NCBI GenBank assembly: GCA_030041435.1
Contig: JASHNW010000064.1
Location: forward strand, 59,796-123,795
Origin: Acidobacteriaceae bacterium
GTDB taxonomy: Bacteria; Acidobacteriota; Terriglobia; Terriglobales; Acidobacteriaceae
Reading direction: 5' to 3'
DNA length: 64,000 nt
The notes beneath the pieces are model-generated. The model saw only the letters and a program-made list of their open reading frames with translations. It had not been told where the DNA came from and did no database searches. The position numbers were made by a program, and so were the translations under genes. Positions 28,356 to 36,671 of this stretch are shown here, piece after piece (within the stretch, counting starts at the first letter, position 1; each line of letters opens with the position of its first letter).

Positions 28356-30291
28356 GCACGACCTCCGCGCCGGCGTAGCCCAGGGTGAGTACCGTGATGT
28401 CGTCGTGCTGGCCGTGGCTTCGCGCGGTGGCGGCGATCCGCTCGGCAGACAACGTGCTGATCTGACGGGTGCGATCGAATCCAAACAGTTCGCCTGTAGC
28501 AGACTGGGCTTCGACAATGCCGTCGGAGAGAAAGGTAAGTGTGTCGCCTGGGTTTAATCTGAGCGTGGTCTCGACGTAGTCGGCGTCGCGTGTGATGCCA
28601 AGAGGGAGTCCCGGCGAGGTAGAGACTTCTTCGCCGTTGCGATAGGGTGCGATGTGGCCCGCGTTGGCGAGTATGAGAGTGCCGTCGGGCGCGGTGCGGG
28701 CGACCTGACAGGTAACAAAGCCGCCATCCCGGCTGGTCGACAGTTGGGCGTTAAGCCGGGAGAGAATCTGCGACGGAGATAACTGCTCCTGGACCAGAGA
28801 ACGCAAAGCCCCAAGAACCAGAGTGCCGGTCATGGCGGCGCGCAGACCCTTGCCGCTGACGTCGCCCACGACGACCAGCGCCGAACCGTCTTTCTGCGGA
28901 AGGACTTGGTAAAAATCACCACCGACCTCGGCGGCAGGCAGGTAAGCGGCTTTGATGCGGAAGCAGTCGAACTGCGGCAGCGCAGCAGGGACCAGCTGTT
29001 CCTGCACGGCGCGGGCGGATGCGAGTTCGGTCGCAAGCCGCTTTTCTTCCTGGGCGGAGCGAGTAAAGCGCAGGATCAGCGCAACCGCGATGGCGACAAG
29101 GTTGAGGGCGTCGAACACATCGTTCCAGTCGACTGCGACAACGCCGTTGGACCAGAGGATAAGCGGATTCAAACTACGCGACCAGCCAGCCCAGTAAATG
29201 GCCTGACGAGCGCCTTCGATAGAAACTCCGAAGCCCTGCAGGACGATGGGGAGAAGCAGAAGTCGCGCGTCGCGGCTGCCCTCGCGGAGCGAGAGCAATA
29301 CACGGACGATGACCAGCGCGAACACCAGGACGTAAACAACGGTGAGAATCGCCTGCCCGACGGGCAGCGGAAGGAAGCCGTGAAAGCTGAGTGCGTAGCA
29401 GGAAGAGGCGACGACGTCCAGCAGGACCACGCTCATGAAGAGCCAGCCGCGACGGGCCCTCAAAAACCCCCAGAGGAAAAGATTTTCCGCGATGTAGAGC
29501 GGCAGCGCGAGCAGTTCCCGGTCCCCCACGGCGAACGTGACGCTGCCCTGGCGAAGCTCGGAGACGGAGACCAGGAGGAAAAGCGCTGCCGAGCCGATGC
29601 CCCAAAGCGCAAACCATGCGTATTCCGTGGAGCGGCGGTCGAGGAGAAAGAGGCCAAGGCCAAAACAACCGAGGACGAGGGTGAAGAGTTGGACGATGGC
29701 CGGTGAAAGCAGGCTGGCGGCGCTTTCCGCAAACGCAATGCGGCTGGAGGCCTGAATGAGAGGCAGAGAGCCGACAACCGGATGTTTCCAAAAGCCGCCG
29801 CTCGAGTAGCTGGACGCGACGGGACTTTTCCAGACGCGGACGGCAATTTCAATCCAGCGGCCGTTGCAGGCAAGCGGCAGGGCAAAGGTGTTGTCATCGT
29901 TCTGTTCGCTCCAGTCGGGCCTGGGACGCATGATGCCGTTCTCTCCGAGTAGCCGGCCATCGGCGTAGATCTCGGCAGCGCTGTTGATGTGGCCGATGTC
30001 GATGGCAAGAGGCTGGTTGGTGGTAGGGAGTTTAAGACGCAGCCGGTACCAGGCGTATCCACTCAGATCGGGATAGCCCTGCGATCCCCACTTTTGGCCC
30101 GTCGCAAGAAGCGGCCAGGAGGAGTCGTCGAAGGAGGGCGATGCCCAGGCCGGGTTGTCGTCGGGATGGAAGCGCCAGAGCGCATCGATGGTCGTCACGC
30201 CCTGAGTCCATTGCGAGGCGTCGAAGGACTGAGCGCGCAGGACGGGTGCGAGGACAGTCGCGACCAACGCAAGCAGAAGGACCTTACGCAT
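28348..30291 (-). CDS. PP2C/SpoIIE phosphatase, sensor type (array member 7)
   Basis: 647 residues from the ATG at 30291. Signal peptide (VLLLALVATVLAPVLRAQS), sensor motif WRFHPDDNPAWASPSFDDSSW and YAWYRLRLKLP, TM module, and SpoIIE domain with AEVGGDFYQ, VGDVSGKGLRA, FLSDGIVEA and GQHDDITVL. Note GQH instead of GQQ before the last metal-binding Asp, as in member 9. Paralog of member 3, which sits at the same place in the second block. Overlap with member 8 is ATGCGTAA. Confidence 0.87.
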   Translation of the reverse strand: MRKVLLLALVATVLAPVLRAQSFDASQWTQGVTTIDALWRFHPDDNPAWASPSFDDSSWPLLATGQKWGSQGYPDLSGYAWYRLRLKLPTTNQPLAIDIGHINSAAEIYADGRLLGENGIMRPRPDWSEQNDDNTFALPLACNGRWIEIAVRVWKSPVASSYSSGGFWKHPVVGSLPLIQASSRIAFAESAASLLSPAIVQLFTLVLGCFGLGLFLLDRRSTEYAWFALWGIGSAALFLLVSVSELRQGSVTFAVGDRELLALPLYIAENLFLWGFLRARRGWLFMSVVLLDVVASSCYALSFHGFLPLPVGQAILTVVYVLVFALVIVRVLLSLREGSRDARLLLLPIVLQGFGVSIEGARQAIYWAGWSRSLNPLILWSNGVVAVDWNDVFDALNLVAIAVALILRFTRSAQEEKRLATELASARAVQEQLVPAALPQFDCFRIKAAYLPAAEVGGDFYQVLPQKDGSALVVVGDVSGKGLRAAMTGTLVLGALRSLVQEQLSPSQILSRLNAQLSTSRDGGFVTCQVARTAPDGTLILANAGHIAPYRNGEEVSTSPGLPLGITRDADYVETTLRLNPGDTLTFLSDGIVEAQSATGELFGFDRTRQISTLSAERIAATARSHGQHDDITVLTLGYAGAEVVHA

Positions 30292-32344
30292 GGAGCACCT
30301 TAGACGGAGCGTAGTGAAGAGTCAGCACGGTGATGTCGTCTTCCTGTCCGAACTGCTGAGCCGCACGCGCGATTTCTTCTGCGGATTTGCCGCTGATCTC
30401 TCGCGTGCGTTCGAAGCCAAAGAGCTCGCCCTCGGCGTTGCGAGCTTCGACCACGCCGTCTGAAAGTAAGGTGAGAAAGTCACCCGGATCGAGATGCAGA
30501 GAGATGCTGCAGTATTCGGCATCGGGGACGACGCCGAGGGGGAGGCCCGGAGGCAGTGGGATCTCCTGTCCATTGCGATAGGGCGCGAGGTGGCCGGCGT
30601 TCGCGATCAGACATCCTCCGTCGGGATCGATGCGTATCGCGATGCAGGTAGAGAAGCCGTCGCGCAGGCGCTCGTGGAGGCGGCGATTCAGTGCAGCGAG
30701 CAGGGCCCCGGGGTCACTGGTGGTCTCCACAAAGGCGCGCAGTGCACCCACGATCAGCGAGACGGTCATCGCGGCCTTCAGGCCCTTGCCACTCACATCG
30801 CCAAGGATGGCCAGCGTGTCGCCGCCGGGCAAACCAATGATCTGGAAGAAGTCGCCGCCGACGACCTCCGCCGGCCGATAGACGCTCGACACGGAATAAT
30901 CCGGGACTTCCGGCAGCGACTGCGGCACCAGAATCTGCTGCAGTTCCTGCGCGTTGCGGTACTCCTCGTCGAGGTGCGCCTGCCGCGCGCGCTGCTCGGC
31001 TTCATAGCGCCAGACAGCATACAGAATGGCCACCAGCAGCAGCGTATCCGCGAACGACCGCGGGGTGAACGTGATGCCCGCGATCTCGAACAGCGGCCGT
31101 GCGATCAGGCCTCCGACCGTCGAGTGGGTCCAGCGTGCTCCGGCATCGCCCCAGTCGCTGACCGCCTGCACTACGTCCACCAGCGTGGCAGCAATGGCCA
31201 GCAGCCAGCGGGCGGCATCCAGCCTGCGACGGAAGACGAAGGCCACCAGCACCAGCACCCAGCCCTCCACAAACAACGCGGGGATCGTCAGCCCGATATC
31301 CCAGGCGAGAAAGACATGGCCGGGCCAGGTCGTCCATCGGAAGAGCTGCAGCGCGCCATCCCCAAAATTGCCGACCATGGCCACCACGGTCATCCAAAGC
31401 GTCCACCGCACCAGCCCGCGATTCTCCCGCAGGCGCAGGAGGTACAGCAGAAGGAACCAGAGTGAGACATCCTCCGCGCACACCACAGGCGCAATCAGTC
31501 CGTAGCCCCACCGGAAGCTCAGCAGCCCCGGTACTTCAAAAGGCAGCAGCAGCACCGCATGCGCTGTATAGACGGCCAGCCAGAACAGCATCCACTGCCG
31601 GCGGTCCCGCAGCCAGGCCAAGAGGGCCAGCAGCGCGACAACGCCTTCCACGAAAGCCAGCCCCATCCAGTACAGGCTGCTCTCGAGCCACTCCGCGCTC
31701 TGCCGGCCGACTTGGTCGCGGATTGCCTCTGCACTGCCGATCTCGGGCACCGTTGTCAGCCCGCCCACCGCCGGGCCGCTGAAGAAGACATACGGAGCGG
31801 TCCACACTCGGATCGCCAGCACTCCGGACTCAGGCCGCCCCAGCAGAATCTGCCCGCGCTCGCACGCAGGGCACAGGACCGCCATCTCCAGAGGCCATGC
31901 CAGGTCGTACCACACCGGATCCGGCGGCACCTTCCCGTAGCTACCCACAAGCTGACCGTTCCAGTAGACTTCGGCCGCATTCTGCACCACAGGCAGATAG
32001 AGCGCCAGCGTCCAGTCAGGATGCATGTTCGCGTCGAGGACGATCTTTCGCCGGTACCAGCCGAAGCCCGTCAGGTTCCGGAATCCCTGCTCTTCCCAAG
32101 TCTTCCCTGTCTCTATGCGCATCCAGCTGGAATCGTCAAAGTCCGGCGATGCCCAGACAAGGTTGTCGCCGGGATGGAAGGCCCATAGCCCGTTGATTGC
32201 TGCATACCCTTTTCCGAGATTGTTTGCGACAAAAGGCATTGGAGGATTCGCGGGGGATCCGACAGGCATCTGCGCACCGCAAGAGAGAGTCGTCGCTGCT
32301 GCCGCTGCAATTAGCAAACACACCCGGTGCGAACGACTATGCAT
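30284..32344 (-). CDS. PP2C/SpoIIE phosphatase, sensor type (array member 8)
   Basis: 686 residues, the longest member, from the ATG at 32344. Signal peptide with a cysteine near cleavage (AAAATTLSCGAQ), which could make it a lipoprotein-like anchor, although TM helices follow. Sensor motif LGKGYAAINGLWAFHPGDN and FGWYRRKIVLD; an inserted cysteine pair (VLCPACERGQ) in the sensor is unique in the array. TM module ends FADTLLLVAILYAVWRYE. SpoIIE motifs: EVVGGDFFQ, LGDVSGKG, LLSDGVVEA, QEDDITVL. Paralog of member 4. The C-CxxC arrangement may allow metal or redox sensing (inference). Overlap with member 9 is ATGCATAG. Confidence 0.87.
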   Translation of the reverse strand: MHSRSHRVCLLIAAAAATTLSCGAQMPVGSPANPPMPFVANNLGKGYAAINGLWAFHPGDNLVWASPDFDDSSWMRIETGKTWEEQGFRNLTGFGWYRRKIVLDANMHPDWTLALYLPVVQNAAEVYWNGQLVGSYGKVPPDPVWYDLAWPLEMAVLCPACERGQILLGRPESGVLAIRVWTAPYVFFSGPAVGGLTTVPEIGSAEAIRDQVGRQSAEWLESSLYWMGLAFVEGVVALLALLAWLRDRRQWMLFWLAVYTAHAVLLLPFEVPGLLSFRWGYGLIAPVVCAEDVSLWFLLLYLLRLRENRGLVRWTLWMTVVAMVGNFGDGALQLFRWTTWPGHVFLAWDIGLTIPALFVEGWVLVLVAFVFRRRLDAARWLLAIAATLVDVVQAVSDWGDAGARWTHSTVGGLIARPLFEIAGITFTPRSFADTLLLVAILYAVWRYEAEQRARQAHLDEEYRNAQELQQILVPQSLPEVPDYSVSSVYRPAEVVGGDFFQIIGLPGGDTLAILGDVSGKGLKAAMTVSLIVGALRAFVETTSDPGALLAALNRRLHERLRDGFSTCIAIRIDPDGGCLIANAGHLAPYRNGQEIPLPPGLPLGVVPDAEYCSISLHLDPGDFLTLLSDGVVEARNAEGELFGFERTREISGKSAEEIARAAQQFGQEDDITVLTLHYAPSKVLHA

Positions 32345-33749
32345 GGAGCACCTCAGACGGAGCGTAGTGGAGAGTCAGCACGGTGATGTCGTCGTGTTGA
32401 CCGAAGGCCTGGGCTGCAGCGGCGATCTGCTCGGCGGATCGAGTGCTGAGCGCGCGAGTGCGCTCGAAGCCATAGAGCTCGCCCGATGGGGACTGCGCCT
32501 CGACGACGCCATCGGAAAGGAAAGTGAGCGTGTCACCCGGGGCAAGCACGAAGGTGAACTCCGGGTAGTCGATATCGGTGGTCACCCCAAGTGGCAGGCC
32601 GGATTCCAGCGTGAGCTCTTCGCCGTCGAGATAGGGGGCGAGATGGCCTGCGTTGGCAATCGTTGTGGTTCCACCAGGAGCAATATGAGCCATGCAGCAG
32701 GTGACGAGGCCGCCCTGGAGCCGTCCAATCAGCGCGCGGTTGAGAGTGTGCAGAAGTTTCGCGGGCGGAACGACCGGCAATGCCCGCAGCGCACCGAGGA
32801 TGGTGGAAACCGTCATGGCAGCGCGCAGGCCTTTGCCGCTGACATCCCCCACGGCGATCAGCACGCCGCTGTCCGGTGCGGGCAGAACCTGGAAGAAGTC
32901 TCCACCGACTTCGCCGGCGGGCATGTAGACCGAGTCGATCCGAAGGCCTGAAAAAGAAGGCAATTCGGCACCCAAAAGAACTTGCTGCATGGCGCGGCCG
33001 GCCTCGAACTCCGCGGCCAAGCGCTGTTTTTCCCGCTGGTCGTCGATGAGTTCGCGGACGAAGATCGCAATGGCCACCGCCCCAAACAAAATCATTGCGA
33101 TCGGGCCGAAGTTCCAACGCCAGCCTCCGATCCGGAAGCCCATGGGAATGTATCGACGGACGAATGGATCGAGGGGCGCGCGGGTAACCCAGAGGACGGT
33201 GAGCGCAGCGGCGATGAGGCGTTCGCGTGCATTGCCGCGCCTGAATCCTGTGACGATGAGTACGAGAACAAACAATTCCGAGAGGTCGATGGTACTGCGG
33301 TACAGAAGCGGCAGGAGTGGAGACCATGCGAGCAGCAGCGCGAGAGCGCAGGCGATTCGGTTGACCCAAACCCACCAGCCCCGACGGATGCCGAGAGCAT
33401 CGGCGGTCATTTCCGGCATCAGCAAAGAGGTCAGGATCAGAAGCGTGCTTTGCCAGGACAACGGTTCCCGCAGAAAGGCAATGAAGAAGACAGAAGAGAC
33501 GGAGAGGAGATAGAGGCCGACCGTGCGAAATGCCCGGAGGTTTCGTGCGTTCCACCACAAGCCAATACAGGCCGCGGCCATGAAGAAGAGCAGCACAGCG
33601 GTGACAATCGGCCCGATGTAATTGAGGGGGACGCTGGAGGACGCTGCCGAATTCGCGATTGCGTGGGCAGACGTCTCCGCGCAGCAACGCGAGGTCGCGA
33701 CGACTACCGCAGCAATCGGCGTTACCATGCACTCTCGAATGTTAGGCAT
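32337..33749 (-). CDS. PP2C/SpoIIE phosphatase, short TM type (array member 9)
   Basis: 470 residues from the ATG at 33749. It has no jelly-roll sensor: a brief N-terminus leads straight to TM segments (GPIVTAVLLFFMAAACIGLWW, then four to six more), a coiled linker (REKQRLAAEFEAGRAMQQVL), and a SpoIIE domain with GEVGGDFFQ, VGDVSGKGLRA, FLSDGVVEA and QHDDITVL. A twin cysteine (SRCCAE) occurs near the N-terminus. It is a recent tandem duplicate of member 10: several 50-110 nt stretches are almost identical at DNA level. It may sense membrane state or be constitutive (inference). Overlap with member 10 is ATGCCTAA. Confidence 0.87.
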   Translation of the reverse strand: MPNIRECMVTPIAAVVVATSRCCAETSAHAIANSAASSSVPLNYIGPIVTAVLLFFMAAACIGLWWNARNLRAFRTVGLYLLSVSSVFFIAFLREPLSWQSTLLILTSLLMPEMTADALGIRRGWWVWVNRIACALALLLAWSPLLPLLYRSTIDLSELFVLVLIVTGFRRGNARERLIAAALTVLWVTRAPLDPFVRRYIPMGFRIGGWRWNFGPIAMILFGAVAIAIFVRELIDDQREKQRLAAEFEAGRAMQQVLLGAELPSFSGLRIDSVYMPAGEVGGDFFQVLPAPDSGVLIAVGDVSGKGLRAAMTVSTILGALRALPVVPPAKLLHTLNRALIGRLQGGLVTCCMAHIAPGGTTTIANAGHLAPYLDGEELTLESGLPLGVTTDIDYPEFTFVLAPGDTLTFLSDGVVEAQSPSGELYGFERTRALSTRSAEQIAAAAQAFGQHDDITVLTLHYAPSEVLHA

Positions 33750-35163
33750 GTAGCGCCTCGACCGGAGAAAACGTGAGGGTCAGGACAGTGATGTCGTCCC
33801 GTTGGCCGAAAGCTTGCGCCACAGCGGCGATCTGTTCGGCGGATTGACTGCTGATCTGGCGAGTGCGGTCGAAGCCGAAGAGCTCGCCCGACGGAGCCTG
33901 AGCCTCGACGACACCATCCGAAAGGAAGGCGAGCGTGTCACCCGGGGCAAGCACGAAGGTGACCTCCGGGTAGTCGATATCGGTGGTCACGCCAAGTGGC
34001 AGGCCGGATTCGAGCGGAAGCTCTTCGCCGTTGCGATAGGGAGCAAGATGGCCCGCATTGGCGGTGATTACCTGCCCGTTGACTGCGATGTGCGCCAGAA
34101 AGCAGGTGACGAAGTCACCTGCAATCCTCTCCACAAGCATGCGATTGAGGGCACGCAGAAGCTCGGCGGGCGGAGCGAACGGTAAAACACGCAGCGCTCC
34201 GAGGATGGTGGAAACCGTCATGGCGGCGCGCAGGCCTTTGCCGCTGACATCGCCCACGGCGATCAGTGTCCCGCCGTTCGGCGCCGGGAGTACCAGAAAA
34301 AAGTCGCCGCCGACCTCGCCGGCCGGCTGATAGACCGATTCAATGCGCAGGCTCGGAATGATGGGTATCTCCGCGCCGAGGAGCACCTGTTGCATGGCGC
34401 GGCCGGCTTCCAGCTCGGCGGCCAAACGTTCCTTTTCCCGCTGATCCTCGATGAGTTCGAGCGCAAAAATGGCGATCGCAACCGCCCCGAACAGAACCAT
34501 CGTGATGGGGCCGAAATACCACCGCAGACCGGCAACGGTGAAGCTGTAGGGCAGAGTAACGAAGGTGCGGATATGCGGGTCAAGCGGAAGCCGGAAGAAC
34601 CAGATGACGGCGATGGCGGGAAGAATGAGCCGAACCTGCCGAACAGGACGGCTCAGGCGCACAAGCATCAGGACAAGAACCGCAAAAGCGGAGAGATCGA
34701 TGGGTACCAGTTGATACCAGCCAAGTCCGTGGTTCCAGTTGAGAGCGAGACCGGCGAGGCAAATGATACGGACTGGAATAATCCACCGGCGTTTGGACAG
34801 GCGCAGCGCATCGGCCGTCATCTCCACCAGAAACAACGAGGACAGCGAAGTAAAAAATCCATCCCATGGCCGCGACCCGAGATAGTCGACGAAGAAGACG
34901 CAGGAGACAGCGCCAAGGTACAGGCCGACGCTGCCGAAGGCGGGAAAGCGGCGCGCATTCCACCAGAGCACGAGGCAGGCAATGGCGATGGGGAGCAGAA
35001 GGGCGGCAGTGATGAGATAGCCGGTCGAATCGATTCTGGCGGTCAGGGTTGTGATCTGTCGCTGGAGACGATACACATCCGGGGAGGCTGTCGAACCTGG
35101 CTGCGCTCCCGCCGACGGACAAGCAAGCATACAGAAGAGCGCCAGAAACACGGCGGGGCCCAT
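33742..35163 (-). CDS. PP2C/SpoIIE phosphatase, short TM type (array member 10, first of the phosphatases)
   Basis: 473 residues from the ATG at 35163. A signal-like N-terminus (VFLALFCMLACPSAGAQ) and a short periplasmic helix (YRLQRQITTLTARIDS, coiled-coil-like) precede about six to seven TM segments, a linker (REKERLAAELEAGRAMQQVL) and the SpoIIE domain (GEVGGDFFL, VGDVSGKGLRA, FLSDGVVEA, QRDDITVL). It opens the ten-gene phosphatase run; the STAS gene is 272 nt upstream on the same strand. No strong ribosome-binding site is visible before this start, unlike the internal junctions. Confidence 0.87.
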   Translation of the reverse strand: MGPAVFLALFCMLACPSAGAQPGSTASPDVYRLQRQITTLTARIDSTGYLITAALLLPIAIACLVLWWNARRFPAFGSVGLYLGAVSCVFFVDYLGSRPWDGFFTSLSSLFLVEMTADALRLSKRRWIIPVRIICLAGLALNWNHGLGWYQLVPIDLSAFAVLVLMLVRLSRPVRQVRLILPAIAVIWFFRLPLDPHIRTFVTLPYSFTVAGLRWYFGPITMVLFGAVAIAIFALELIEDQREKERLAAELEAGRAMQQVLLGAEIPIIPSLRIESVYQPAGEVGGDFFLVLPAPNGGTLIAVGDVSGKGLRAAMTVSTILGALRVLPFAPPAELLRALNRMLVERIAGDFVTCFLAHIAVNGQVITANAGHLAPYRNGEELPLESGLPLGVTTDIDYPEVTFVLAPGDTLAFLSDGVVEAQAPSGELFGFDRTRQISSQSAEQIAAVAQAFGQRDDITVLTLTFSPVEALHA

Positions 35164-35324
35164 GCGGGAGAGATACCGCCCAGCAGCGGGAATCAGAGCT
35201 TATCTCCTTCTGGGGAAGGTGGAACGATGGTACGGCTACAACTGCAGAAATCTCAACTCAGGGGCCATTGCCGCGGCCGATGCCGTCGTCCGGAGAATGG
35301 GTTCACCCACCGGCCCGACAACCG

Positions 35325-35423
35325 TCACTGTATGGTCTCATCGAGCCACGCCAGGACCTCCGTCTCCAGTGCGATCGGGTGGTCGCTGAAGCCATGGTCT
35401 GTATCTATGCGCAGAGAGGTCAC
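35325..35423 (-). pseudogene. Alpha/beta-hydrolase C-terminal remnant
   Basis: Between the STAS gene and the first phosphatase, a short frame of 32 codons ends in TGA and reads DTDHGFSDHPIALETEVLAWL near its end, less one or two residues. This is the characteristic C-terminus of alpha/beta hydrolases, with the catalytic-triad His in the D-H of TDHGFSDH and a final amphipathic helix. No upstream part of a hydrolase is present. It is therefore a relic left by deletion, and it marks the join between STAS and the phosphatase run. Confidence 0.6.
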
Positions 35424-35435
35424 TGTTCCAGTACC

Positions 35436-35795
35436 TCATGCGACTGCCAGCGCCGCCGCTTCGTTCTCGTAGATCGTCGCGTATTTGCTAATCCCAACCA
35501 TGTTGAAAACCTTGTGGAAGTGGGAACTCAGACCGAAGATGCCGATGCTCCGCGATTCTGCCTTACTCGCTTCTAAGAGCATCTGGATAATAATTGCGAT
35601 TCCCGATGAGTTGATATAGTCCACCCCAGTGAAGTCGAGCAGGACTCTGGAAACCGTACTGCCCACTTTGTGATAAGCACCAAGCATCGCCTCTTTCGAA
35701 GCCGATGAGATATCTCCCCTGAGGCAGATAAGGGAGACCGAGTCTCCGGAAGTAGTTGCTGCTGTCCGCTCACTCACTGTAGTCACTGCCTGCAT
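35436..35795 (-). CDS. STAS-domain anti-anti-sigma factor (SpoIIAA/RsbV-like)
   Basis: 119 residues. The ATG at 35795 is chosen because an AGGAG lies 7 nt upstream; another ATG at 35801 is only 2 nt from that site. The fold follows SpoIIAA: SLICLRGDISSASKEAM, VLLDFTGVDYINSSGIAII, then SRSIGIFGLSSHFHKVFNMV. The serine in INSSGI is the expected phosphorylation site. Such proteins release a sigma factor from its anti-sigma kinase when dephosphorylated by PP2C/SpoIIE enzymes. It lies upstream of, and on the same strand as, ten such phosphatases, making it their probable common substrate. No kinase or sigma factor is in the window, so these must be encoded elsewhere. Confidence 0.85.
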   Translation of the reverse strand: MQAVTTVSERTAATTSGDSVSLICLRGDISSASKEAMLGAYHKVGSTVSRVLLDFTGVDYINSSGIAIIIQMLLEASKAESRSIGIFGLSSHFHKVFNMVGISKYATIYENEAAALAVA

Positions 35796-36001
35796 CCGCA
35801 TTCTCCTGAGCAATGATAGGTTGCTGACTGCACGAGCCCGCGTTTCGGAGTTCCTGCAACTGCTGAGCCCGGTAATGACGAAACCGCGCATCAAGGGGTG
35901 CGAATTCGCCTGGAGAGCGCCTGCGCTATTCATGTAGGGAGCATCCAGTCTGTTTCATCACGAACATCGATTGCAAACCGATTTCGTTCGAATCCCTGGT
36001 C

Positions 36002-36496
36002 TCACGGCGCGAAATCGACAAAGAGTGCCACCCATTCCTGATTCCCGAGAACACGGAAAGTATGCCCCTTCCCGGTCAGGTCCTCAGTAAGATAAAGGCT
36101 CCCAGGCACGAGCCTGACCCTTTCGCCGTCTGTGGTGGTCACTTCAGCTTCCCCGCTGATCACCACGATGTATCGCTTCCTGCCAGTGTCGTGCCAGGTT
36201 TCGAACATCCCCGGTGCACCTCGAGCGAGGTAAGCGCTGCTTGTTTTTACCGCCGCGGACACCTCGTCCGGCGCTCCATGGAACACGACTGATACCTTAT
36301 CGATATGGCTTTGTCCGTCAGCGCCGGTGTAGAGGCGCGTGACCATCACCGGATGATTCTGAGCGGATGGAGTCGCTCTGGCATTCTGGCCATTCGCCTC
36401 GACAATGACTGCGCAAAACAGAAACCCAACCGCCAACGGGAGCAGTCGAGATACCCTCTGGATCGCGCCCGCTGATGAAGATCCGACACGCATCAT
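36002..36496 (-). CDS. Exported cupin-domain protein
   Basis: 164 residues. Signal segment LLPLAVGFLFCAVIVEANG, then a single cupin beta-barrel: FETWHDTGRKRYIVVISGEAEVTT and PGSLYLTEDLTGKGHTFRV correspond to the two cupin motifs (metal-type His residues W-H-D and G-H-T, and Glu in GEAEV). Substrate unknown; exported one-domain cupins may act as small enzymes or ligand binders. ATG 36496, with a second ATG immediately after. It stands alone between the STAS gene and the LuxR-type gene, all on the minus strand with gaps of about 150-200 nt. Confidence 0.75.
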   Translation of the reverse strand: MMRVGSSSAGAIQRVSRLLPLAVGFLFCAVIVEANGQNARATPSAQNHPVMVTRLYTGADGQSHIDKVSVVFHGAPDEVSAAVKTSSAYLARGAPGMFETWHDTGRKRYIVVISGEAEVTTTDGERVRLVPGSLYLTEDLTGKGHTFRVLGNQEWVALFVDFAP

Positions 36497-36654
36497 ACCC
36501 CCTCATTGCATGATCAATGTATGCAGCTTCCTCTGCGCAAAACCGAGTCGGGGCACACCACAGGTATAGGTATGCGCGCCTGTCCCGGCGCTCGTAAACC
36601 TCTGGGAATCTGTTATGCAAATGATTATCTGCGGTAAGGCGGTGAGCAACAATC

Positions 36655-36671
36655 CTACTGATCAGTAGGGG
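36655..36671. repeat. Left copy of a 17-bp palindromic inverted repeat
   Basis: CTACTGATCAGTAGGGG, whose first 14 bases are a perfect palindrome, overlaps the last three codons and stop of the LuxR-type gene. An inverted copy with one mismatch lies at 37878-37894, and matching ACAAT bases flank both on the outside. Confidence 0.7.

Noticed and set aside
35945..36004. tRNA-Cys-like sequence (loop with TTGCAAA and a GTTCGAATCCC T-loop) on the plus strand
   Set aside because: The anticodon stem has a mismatch and the T-stem does not pair; it also runs into the cupin stop codon. Too weak to call a tRNA or remnant.
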